18,669 nt of DNA from the NCBI GenBank assembly GCA_964485215.1, contig CAZAIM010000044.1:1-18669 (forward strand). Direction: 5' to 3'. Source of the stretch: HGM04593 sp964485215 (lineage in GTDB: Bacteria; Bacteroidota; Bacteroidia; Bacteroidales; Bacteroidaceae). Both the position numbers and the translations under genes were made by a program. A model generated the notes under the pieces. The model did not search any database, was not told the origin of the DNA, and was given only the letters and a program-made list of their open reading frames with translations. Each line of letters starts with the position of its first letter. Positions within the stretch are counted from its first letter, which is position 1. Shown here piece after piece: positions 1-6,112 of this stretch.

Positions 1-35
1 AGAGAAAAGAGAGAAAGAAAAATTCTGCAAATTAC

Positions 36-75
36 CGCTCCTCATGCGAGGAGCTGTCACGGAGTGACTGAGGAG
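36..75. repeat. Compound hairpin, REP/MITE-like intergenic element
   Basis: Two perfect small hairpins lie side by side. CTCCTC (38-43) pairs with GAGGAG (48-53) around a 4-base loop, and GTCAC (56-60) pairs with GTGAC (64-68) around 3 bases. A second GAGGAG at 70-75 could pair with the first arm instead, giving an alternative larger fold. The layout resembles short palindromic extragenic elements scattered in gut bacterial genomes. It sits about 170 bp downstream of the histidine kinase stop codon and lacks a T-run on either strand, so it is not a classical terminator. Copy number in the genome cannot be judged from this window. Confidence 0.4.
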
Positions 76-244
76 TAGGAATGTACCTAAGATTTCTTAT
101 ATCGAATTCACGTTAAAAATAATGTATCTTTGAGATAAACCTCGAATATTTTCTGCACTCGCTTTGAAAAATATTGAAGCAAGCTTGATATTTCTCGCTC
201 GTTTGTTAGAATATTTGAAGGTCTTGGAAAACGTGTGAGCCTTA

Positions 245-1888
245 CTATCGGTGAAGTTTAAAAACAAACTCCAGCCCACCACCCTGGCGGTTTCTTGCGG
301 ATATTGTACCTCCGTGCAATGCTACTGCATTCTTTACAATTGCCAACCCCAAACCTGTGCCTCCAAGCCTGCGGCTCCGTCCCTTGTCAACACGATAGAA
401 ACGCTCGAACAAACGGGGCAAGTGCTCTTCGGAGACGCCGACACCATTATCCGAGAAACTGAAGTAGCAGAACTCGGCATCACTGCGGAAACAGGAGACA
501 TTTATCTCGGCTCCCTCACCGGCATAGGCTATCGCATTGTCAAAGAGATTCCGGAACACGGAGTAAAGCATAGAAGGGTCGGCGTTAATCATCAGTTTGC
601 CTGGCAGTGCGTTAGTCACACTCATTCTTTGTTCCTGCAACTTGTCACCTACCTCCTGCACTATTCCTGCCACTATCTGCGACACATCGGTATTAACCCT
701 ATTCAACCGCTGCACTCCATTGGTCATTGTATTCAGCTGCGATATATCCTGAACAAGATTGGCAAGACGATTGCTCTGCGTATAGCACCTATTAAGGAAA
801 TGCATCAACTGTTCCTCGGTCATCTTGCCGGGATAGTTCTGCAATACCGTTTCAAGGTAACCTTGAATGCTGCATACCGGTGTCTTGAATTCGTGGGCCA
901 CATTCTGTGTGAGCTGGTTCTTTACCTTAGACTGCTCTTCTATTGCCGTAATATCATTTATGGAGACTTCGAATGTGTTGTCGCCGAAAAGCACTCCTCT
1001 AAGAGCAAAGACACGTCCCGAGGCCTCAACCTTGTCCGAAACGTATGCATCGCGAACGGTATTGTTTCTGTAACCGCCATTGTCTATAAAGCGTTTGACA
1101 TTCCTCAATTCGGGCTGAAGAAGAATGTTCTCTATCTTTTCGAGACGAGCGGACGAAAGTATGTCGGCATACTCACTGAAGAGAGAATTGGCAAACAGCA
1201 TACGGCCCTTGGAATCGAAGACTGCTATTCCTTCCTGGGCAATACGCAGGTGCTGCAAGAGTTTTTGGCTTGCGAAGTTCGAACTTCCGGCAAGCCTTAT
1301 CATACGATATATAATGTATAGCACAACTGCTATTATGATGCCTGCAATTACAAGAAGTACAAGTTCACTTGTGGCATCGGAGCGCAAGGCCATTTTGTAT
1401 GGCTGGGAACTGCGAACGACATAATCGTACCCGGGATAATAGGTTGCAACATAGAAATACTCTTCGTCGTGAACCGAAGAGAGACGGCGAACATCATAGC
1501 CCACCCCATTGTCCAACGCCTCCATAACCTCGGGACGTGTTGCGTGGCTCTGCACCTCACTTGCACCGCCCGGAAGAGAGGTGTCGAACAGCACGCATCC
1601 GTCGGAGACATCGATTATTGTAATGCGTAGCCCTTCCTTGTCATAGTGCGATACATAACGTTGCAGATACACCGATGAGGAATCGTCAAACACCGTACAG
1701 CCCCTAATCTCGAGCAGGTCGTATACGCTTTCGTTTATATTGCACAGCACTCCTTGCTGGTGCAGCAAGGCTACATCCTTCTCCTTCTGGTAATTATAAT
1801 AAAGGAAGGATATTGTCAGCAGCAACAGCAGTGCCACAACGGGGAAAAAGAAACGTGTAAAAAACCTGGACATACTAATCATTGACAT
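245..1888 (-). CDS. PhoR-type membrane sensor histidine kinase with PAS domain
   Basis: This is a 547-residue sensor kinase of the inner membrane, predicted to phosphorylate the response regulator encoded just upstream. One membrane segment lies near residues 12-31, followed by an extracytoplasmic sensor region of about 145 residues and a second membrane segment near 177-197. A PAS-like domain comes next (about 210-310). The HisKA dimerisation helix has the H box AHEFKTP, with H332 as phosphoacceptor. The HATPase domain shows the N box NLFDNA (447-452), the G1 box DNGVG (480-484) and the G2 box GTGLG (510-514). The start overlaps the end of the regulator gene by 14 bp, so translational coupling is likely. 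In-frame ATGs 6 and 15 bases further in are alternative starts. Domain order matches PhoR-type kinases. The phosphate role is inferred from the neighbouring phosphate transporters and is not shown by the sensor domain itself. Confidence 0.93.
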   Translation of the reverse strand: MSMISMSRFFTRFFFPVVALLLLLTISFLYYNYQKEKDVALLHQQGVLCNINESVYDLLEIRGCTVFDDSSSVYLQRYVSHYDKEGLRITIIDVSDGCVLFDTSLPGGASEVQSHATRPEVMEALDNGVGYDVRRLSSVHDEEYFYVATYYPGYDYVVRSSQPYKMALRSDATSELVLLVIAGIIIAVVLYIIYRMIRLAGSSNFASQKLLQHLRIAQEGIAVFDSKGRMLFANSLFSEYADILSSARLEKIENILLQPELRNVKRFIDNGGYRNNTVRDAYVSDKVEASGRVFALRGVLFGDNTFEVSINDITAIEEQSKVKNQLTQNVAHEFKTPVCSIQGYLETVLQNYPGKMTEEQLMHFLNRCYTQSNRLANLVQDISQLNTMTNGVQRLNRVNTDVSQIVAGIVQEVGDKLQEQRMSVTNALPGKLMINADPSMLYSVFRNLFDNAIAYAGEGAEINVSCFRSDAEFCYFSFSDNGVGVSEEHLPRLFERFYRVDKGRSRRLGGTGLGLAIVKNAVALHGGTISARNRQGGGLEFVFKLHR

Positions 1889-2579
1889 CGTTCACGAAAC
1901 AGTATCCGAAACCGCTGCGCGATACGATATTATTGGCATAAACACCCATTTTCTTTCTCATTCGAGCCATATTGACATCAATGCTACGTTCCAGAACGTT
2001 GACATCATCGGGCCATACACGTGAGAGTATCTCCTCGCGCGAATAGACTTTACCGGGCTTGCTCATGAGCATATACAGCACCTCGAACTCTTTTTTTGTC
2101 AGCGATATGTCCTTACCGGCAATATATGTTCTCTTTGTATCGCAGTCGAGCACCAGCTCGCCATGTACCAGAGAGGATTGGGCCGATGAGTTCTCCCGAG
2201 CCGTAACGTTACGCCTCAACACGGCCTTTACCCTTGCAAGCACCTCGCTTATGCGGAAAGGCTTGCAAATGTAGTCATCGGCACCTATATTGAAACCGGT
2301 GAGAACATCGTTCTCTCCATTACGGGCTGTAATGAAAATTATAGGAACTGCTGTTAGCAGCCTGTTTTTTCTTATCTGCGTGGCAAGCGAGAAACCGCTC
2401 ATGTCGTCCATCATTACATCGAGCAGGAAGAGACTGTATTCCTCCAGCCTGAGAGCAAGAGCCTCTGTTCCGGAATTCACGGTATCTACCTCGTAGCCTA
2501 CATTCTCAAGATTAAACTTCAGAATTTCGCAAATATCCGCCTCGTCATCGACGACCAATATCCTGTGCCCGTTATCCAT
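1875..2579 (-). CDS. OmpR/PhoB-family response regulator
   Basis: This 234-residue cytoplasmic transcription factor has a receiver domain (about 5-120) joined to a winged-helix DNA-binding domain (about 135-230). The receiver has the acidic pair in VVDDE (D11, D12), the phosphoacceptor D54 in LLDVMM, the switch threonine T84 in FITAR and the conserved K106 in CKPF. The C-terminal part has the family pattern LTKKEFEVLYML, then REEILSRVW, then RSIDVNMARMRKKMG and a GFGYCF turn. The partner is the overlapping PAS histidine kinase. Only 2 bp separate this ATG from the stop codon of the preceding nfo gene, so all three genes are probably one transcript. OmpR/PhoB-type regulators bind tandem direct repeats spaced 10-11 bp, which fits the 11-bp repeats found upstream of both phosphate transporters here. 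That regulatory link is an inference. Confidence 0.95.
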   Translation of the reverse strand: MDNGHRILVVDDEADICEILKFNLENVGYEVDTVNSGTEALALRLEEYSLFLLDVMMDDMSGFSLATQIRKNRLLTAVPIIFITARNGENDVLTGFNIGADDYICKPFRISEVLARVKAVLRRNVTARENSSAQSSLVHGELVLDCDTKRTYIAGKDISLTKKEFEVLYMLMSKPGKVYSREEILSRVWPDDVNVLERSIDVNMARMRKKMGVYANNIVSRSGFGYCFVNDVND

Positions 2580-2581
2580 AT

Positions 2582-3415
2582 CTATTCAAAACTATGCAAA
2601 AGTGCGATTTCCTCGGTCCAACGGTTCTCATCGGGCGTTTCAAGTATGATTGGCATATTGTCGAAACGCGAATCCTTCATAAACTTCTTGAAGAATTCTA
2701 TGCCAAGCAAGCCTAAGCCCACATTGTCGTGACGGTCGACACGCGAGCCAAGCGGCTTTTTTGTATCATTGAGGTGTATTGCCTTCAAATACTCTCGCCC
2801 TATAACACGGTCAAGTTCTCCAAAGGCACCATCATAGTCATTGACAATATCATAGCCTGCGGAGTAGAAATGACAGGTATCGAGGCACACTCCTACACGG
2901 CTTTTGTCGTCGACACGGTCTATTATATAACGGATTTCTTCGAGCCTGTTGCCCACATTACTCCCCTGCCCCGCTGTATTTTCAATAACAGCGGTTACAC
3001 CCTTTGTTCGCGAAAGAGCCAGGTTGATATTTGCCGCTATCTCATCCAGGCACTGCTCTACCGGAATACGGTTCAAGTGACTGCCCGGGTGGAAGTTAAG
3101 CATTGTGAGCCCAAGCTGCTCGCAACGCTGCATCTCATCAATGAAAGCAGCCCTCGACTTCTGTATAGCATCCTCGTCGGGGTTCCCAAGGTTTATCAGA
3201 TAACTGTCGTGCGGCAGTATATACTCCGGTTTGAAGCCGCCCTTCGCGCAATTCTCCTTGAAAAGCCTTATACTTTTCTCGGTCAATGGCGCAGAGACCC
3301 ATTGACGCTGGTTCTTTGTAAACAGCGCAAATGCGCTGGCACCGACAGCCATTGCATTGAGCGGAGCGTTTTCCACTCCACCGCTTGCCGATACATGTGG
3401 TCCAATATGTTTCAT
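2582..3415 (-). CDS. nfo: Endonuclease IV (AP endonuclease)
   Basis: This is deoxyribonuclease IV, a Zn-dependent apurinic/apyrimidinic endonuclease of base excision repair that cuts 5' to abasic sites. The protein is a TIM barrel of 277 residues from the chosen start (E. coli Nfo is about 285). Metal-ligand motifs in order are GPHVSASGG near the N terminus, NFHPGSHL, VIENTAGQGS, CLDTCHFYSAGYD, AIHLNDTKKPLGSRVDRHDN and ILETP. The start at 3415 (MKHIGPHVSAS) aligns with the usual N terminus of the family. An in-frame ATG at 3460 would add 15 residues with no family counterpart, and neither start has a clear Shine-Dalgarno sequence. The gene is first in an apparent operon with the response regulator, whose ATG follows the stop by 2 bp. 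A DNA repair gene leading a two-component operon is unusual, and no functional link is evident. Confidence 0.95.
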   Translation of the reverse strand: MKHIGPHVSASGGVENAPLNAMAVGASAFALFTKNQRQWVSAPLTEKSIRLFKENCAKGGFKPEYILPHDSYLINLGNPDEDAIQKSRAAFIDEMQRCEQLGLTMLNFHPGSHLNRIPVEQCLDEIAANINLALSRTKGVTAVIENTAGQGSNVGNRLEEIRYIIDRVDDKSRVGVCLDTCHFYSAGYDIVNDYDGAFGELDRVIGREYLKAIHLNDTKKPLGSRVDRHDNVGLGLLGIEFFKKFMKDSRFDNMPIILETPDENRWTEEIALLHSFE

Positions 3416-3494
3416 ATCTATCAAATCTATAATGAACCTGGGGTTGCCAGGAGTTTTCATTTATGCTACGCGAATTTAAGCATCTTCTTAATAT

Positions 3495-3544
3495 GAAACT
3501 GCCGGCAGAAGGGTCTATTACACATTATTAACATTCTGCCGGCA
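3495..3544 (-). terminator. Long inverted repeat between a phosphate transporter and nfo; possible terminator
   Basis: A perfect 11-bp stem is formed by TGCCGGCAGAA (3500-3510) and TTCTGCCGGCA (3534-3544) around a 23-base A/T-rich loop. It lies 25 bp after the stop codon of the first PiT gene and about 85-130 bp before the nfo start, all on the minus strand. On that strand the stem is followed by only a short T stretch (GTTTCAT), so it is a weak match to an intrinsic terminator. It could equally be an mRNA-stabilising or attenuating structure in the nfo leader. Each arm contains the self-palindrome TGCCGGCA. Confidence 0.45.
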
Positions 3545-3568
3545 ATTCATTATAAGAGAGTGGCACTA

Positions 3569-5884
3569 TCAGCCTTGCTCGTCGGCCTCTTCAGCCGGCT
3601 GCACAATTACCGTAGACGGAGCAAAGAACTTGTTGCCTCCACGCAACAGGTTACGCACCTCACTGAGCAACTCGTGGCTCTCCTGGATAAGGTTCAAGTA
3701 AACGAAATCCACCCTTAGACTGCCTTGGCTCTGGTGCAGACGCATTGTCTGTTCCTTGCGCAGATTGGCAAGAGCGTGCTTCAGATTCTTCGCGCGTAGC
3801 GAAACCTCATCGGCATTCCTGAAATCACCGGAAGCTATTATCTCGTTGATATCCTTGAGCACGTTATATACATCGCGGCAATATGGCGAGAACTCCTCTA
3901 CATAGGACTTAGACAACGGACTGAAGCTATTGTCGGCATGTTCCTTCATTGGTTCACCTATGCGAGTGAGGGTATTCAGCATCTGCTGACAGCTGTTGGT
4001 GCATAGGTGATACCAAGTGCTGCGCTCAAACGCCAGCTGCTGGTCAACACGCTGCAGGCCACGCGTCTCGGCACGACGCTGTTTCTTCATCAAAGCCTTC
4101 TCCTCTACAATCTTTATGAGAGAGCTCTTCAATGGACGCAAAGCATCCTTTGAGAAAGACTCGAACATATTCTTGTATGTCAAGGCTGAGAATTCGAGAG
4201 TATGCGAGAGGGTATCGGCTGCATGTGACTGCAGGTTATTCCACACCTCTGACTGGTCATCCGACTTCAGCACCTTGACCATCTTTTCGTCGACCTTCTC
4301 GGCACTCTTCTTCTTGTTATAGTTAATGTGGCTGCGGATAAGCAGATAGATTACGAGCACAATCATAATGTACATTGCTATAACACCGCCGAAGTTCAGC
4401 ACTGTTGCGACAAACGCAGCAAGCAGGAATGCCGCACCAGCCGTGATGAACCAGCCGCCCACAACCGAAACCACACCGGTTACACGGTACACGGCACTCT
4501 CCCTGCCCCAAGCACGGTCGGCAAGAGAAGAACCCATACCTACCATAAATGTAACGTATGTTGTGGAGAGGGGAAGCTTCAAGGAAGTACCCAGAGCGAT
4601 GAGCAGACCGCCAAGCACAAGATTCACCGATGCACGCACAAGGTCAAAGGCAACATCCTCGCGCTCTTCAAGCGGAGTGAAACGCTTGTTTATCCATTTC
4701 TTCAGGCCGTTTGGTGTCTTGCGCGAAACAGCATCCACAGCCTTGGTCACTGTGCGCACCATATTGCGTGCTATCGAAGAGGTACCGAACATTTCACCCT
4801 CCTCGTTCTGCTGGCTCGACAAGTCGATGGATGTTTGCAGAACCTTGCGTGCCTTCTTGCTTGTAAAGAGTGCGTAGACCATAACGGCACCGGCTGCAAT
4901 CAGGAACCAGACGCTTGTGGTAGTTGGCTGGTTAAGAGAATCCATACCCAAGGAGACATCGCCGCCAAGGTTCTCAAATGTCAGGAACGACTCAAAACCG
5001 GCAAGTGTTACACCGATAAAATTCACAAGGTCATTGCCGGCAAAAGCCATTGCCAGCGAGAATGTACCCATAAGAACCACAATCTTCAGTACATTCACCT
5101 TCAACGAATGCAGAATCTGCATCAGCACTGTCATAAACACGAACGTGCACAGCAGGAATGTAAACGTGTCGCCATAGATGAAGTTTGATATGCCATCGGG
5201 CAAGAATTCAACAAGTTTGCTGCCCTTGAGACCCTTTACAAGCATAAAGTATATTATGGCTGTTGAAGCGAATCCGCCATAGATGCCAATCTTGCGCCAA
5301 AGGTTCTTGCGGTAGTGGAATGTGAAAATGATACGGGATATCCACTGCACTATAAGACCGAAGACAAACGCTATGGCCACGGAAAGGAATATCGAAATGA
5401 TGATTGTGAGTGCCTTCTCTGTATTCAGCGAACTTAAGCCGCTGTCCGAACTCAATATAGCCGTAATGAATGAAGCACCGAGCAACTCAAATACCATTGA
5501 GACTGTTGTTGATGTAGGCAGTCCCAGGGAGTTGAAAAGGTCGAGCAGGAACACGTCGCTTATTACAACTGCAAGGTATATGCACATGACGTTTGCAAAA
5601 CTGAACGATGCCGGGTCGAAAATTCCATGCCGGGCAACATCCATCATACCACTGCTACAGGCCGCTCCCACAAAGACACCGACAGCCGCTACAATGAGTA
5701 CATGTTTAAGTTTGGCAGCCTTTGAGCCTACTGCCGCACTGAGAAAGTTCACTGCATCGTTGCTGACACCCACCGTAAGGTCTATGATGGCAAGGGTGAA
5801 CATAAAGAGCACTACGAACATATAGGAGAGTTCTACTGTACTCAGCCCCGACACAAAAGAGGCAATTTGATTAATAAAGTCCAT
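3569..5884 (-). CDS. PiT-family inorganic phosphate transporter with C-terminal PhoU-like domain (copy 1)
   Basis: This 771-residue inner-membrane protein is predicted to import inorganic phosphate by cation symport. The N-terminal half carries the PiT signature in VGVSNDAVNFL (N42, D43, N46), followed by GSKAAKLKH and about six hydrophobic segments up to residue 360. A second transmembrane half (about 395-520) includes the LPLSTTYVTFMVGMGSS stretch. The last ~230 residues are soluble, charged and helical, resembling the DUF47/PhoU domain, which suggests built-in regulatory or coupling function. That makes it longer than classical PiT proteins (about 420-500). The start at 5884 (MDFINQ) is preferred because the neighbouring paralogue also begins MDF; an upstream ATG at 5920 adds 12 unsupported residues. 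Its upstream region holds six 11-bp direct repeats with a Pho-box layout. A 219-bp internal segment is nearly identical in DNA to the second copy. Confidence 0.93.
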   Translation of the reverse strand: MDFINQIASFVSGLSTVELSYMFVVLFMFTLAIIDLTVGVSNDAVNFLSAAVGSKAAKLKHVLIVAAVGVFVGAACSSGMMDVARHGIFDPASFSFANVMCIYLAVVISDVFLLDLFNSLGLPTSTTVSMVFELLGASFITAILSSDSGLSSLNTEKALTIIISIFLSVAIAFVFGLIVQWISRIIFTFHYRKNLWRKIGIYGGFASTAIIYFMLVKGLKGSKLVEFLPDGISNFIYGDTFTFLLCTFVFMTVLMQILHSLKVNVLKIVVLMGTFSLAMAFAGNDLVNFIGVTLAGFESFLTFENLGGDVSLGMDSLNQPTTTSVWFLIAAGAVMVYALFTSKKARKVLQTSIDLSSQQNEEGEMFGTSSIARNMVRTVTKAVDAVSRKTPNGLKKWINKRFTPLEEREDVAFDLVRASVNLVLGGLLIALGTSLKLPLSTTYVTFMVGMGSSLADRAWGRESAVYRVTGVVSVVGGWFITAGAAFLLAAFVATVLNFGGVIAMYIMIVLVIYLLIRSHINYNKKKSAEKVDEKMVKVLKSDDQSEVWNNLQSHAADTLSHTLEFSALTYKNMFESFSKDALRPLKSSLIKIVEEKALMKKQRRAETRGLQRVDQQLAFERSTWYHLCTNSCQQMLNTLTRIGEPMKEHADNSFSPLSKSYVEEFSPYCRDVYNVLKDINEIIASGDFRNADEVSLRAKNLKHALANLRKEQTMRLHQSQGSLRVDFVYLNLIQESHELLSEVRNLLRGGNKFFAPSTVIVQPAEEADEQG

Positions 5885-5950
5885 ATAATCTATGTTTATA
5901 AATAATCTTGCAGGCAACATGAAAGGTGTGCGAAGGCAACCTATTCAGTT

Positions 5951-6016
5951 TTTACAAAAATTGCACGTAAGAGTCACGCAAAAGTTACGCAACCGTTACG
6001 AAATTGTTACAAAAAT
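5951..6016 (-). promoter_or_regulatory. Six tandem 11-bp direct repeats, Pho-box-like operator of the first PiT gene
   Basis: Six units in exact 11-bp register start at 5951, 5962, 5973, 5984, 5995 and 6006. Their first six bases are TTTACA, TGCACG, GTCACG, GTTACG, GTTACG and GTTACA, and bases 8-9 of every unit are AA. Consensus on the plus strand is GTTACGnAAnn, the four rightmost units being strongest. OmpR/PhoB-type regulators are known to bind tandem direct repeats of this spacing, and both the E. coli and Bacillus Pho boxes use 11-bp periodicity. The array lies 67-132 bp upstream of the transporter start. The last unit overlaps a sequence matching the Bacteroidetes -7 element. A PhoB/PhoR-like pair is encoded in the neighbouring operon. 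Periodicity is directly visible; the regulator identity is inferred. Confidence 0.7.
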
Positions 6017-6039
6017 AAACATTTGTTTTAAAATGCAAC
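6010..6039 (-). promoter_or_regulatory. Candidate promoter of the first PiT gene
   Basis: On the minus strand the bases 6017-6010 read TATTTTTG, an exact match to the Bacteroidetes -7 element TAnnTTTG. The -33 position (6039-6036, 18-base spacer) reads GTTG rather than TTTG, a weak match. A weak core promoter overlapping the 11-bp repeat array would be consistent with an activator-dependent promoter. Predicted transcription start is near 6005, leaving a leader of about 120 nt. Confidence 0.4.
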
Positions 6040-6049
6040 ACATATAAGC

Positions 6050-6084
6050 AAAAAAAACTGCAGCTACCCGAAAAGATAGCTGCA
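6050..6084 (-). terminator. Intrinsic terminator of the second PiT gene
   Basis: The stem TGCAGCTA (6059-6066) pairs perfectly with TAGCTGCA (6077-6084) around a 10-base loop. It is followed on the minus strand by an 8-base T-run (6057-6050). It lies 29 bp after the stop codon of the second PiT gene and just before the repeat-containing promoter region of the first, so the two tandem transporters are probably separate transcripts. Confidence 0.85.
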
Positions 6085-6112
6085 ATTTCTCTTTGAATAA
6101 TGTTACTGCTCC

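Noticed and set aside
145..175. A terminator for the kinase operon (AATATTTT/AAAATATT stem)
   Set aside because: The stem is purely A/T with a long loop and no following T-run; it would be unstable.
97..282. A 61-codon minus-strand open frame
   Set aside because: It overlaps the end of the kinase gene in another frame and crosses degenerate repeat sequence; no start signal or family resemblance.
251..1321. A 356-codon plus-strand open frame
   Set aside because: It lies wholly antisense to the histidine kinase gene, whose motifs are all intact. Its translation shows no recognisable domain and has an odd Cys/His-rich composition.
3518..3534. A further Pho-box-like repeat (TTACAC then TAACAT, 11 bp apart) before nfo
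   Set aside because: Only four of six core bases agree and it lies in the loop of an inverted repeat; too weak without other support.
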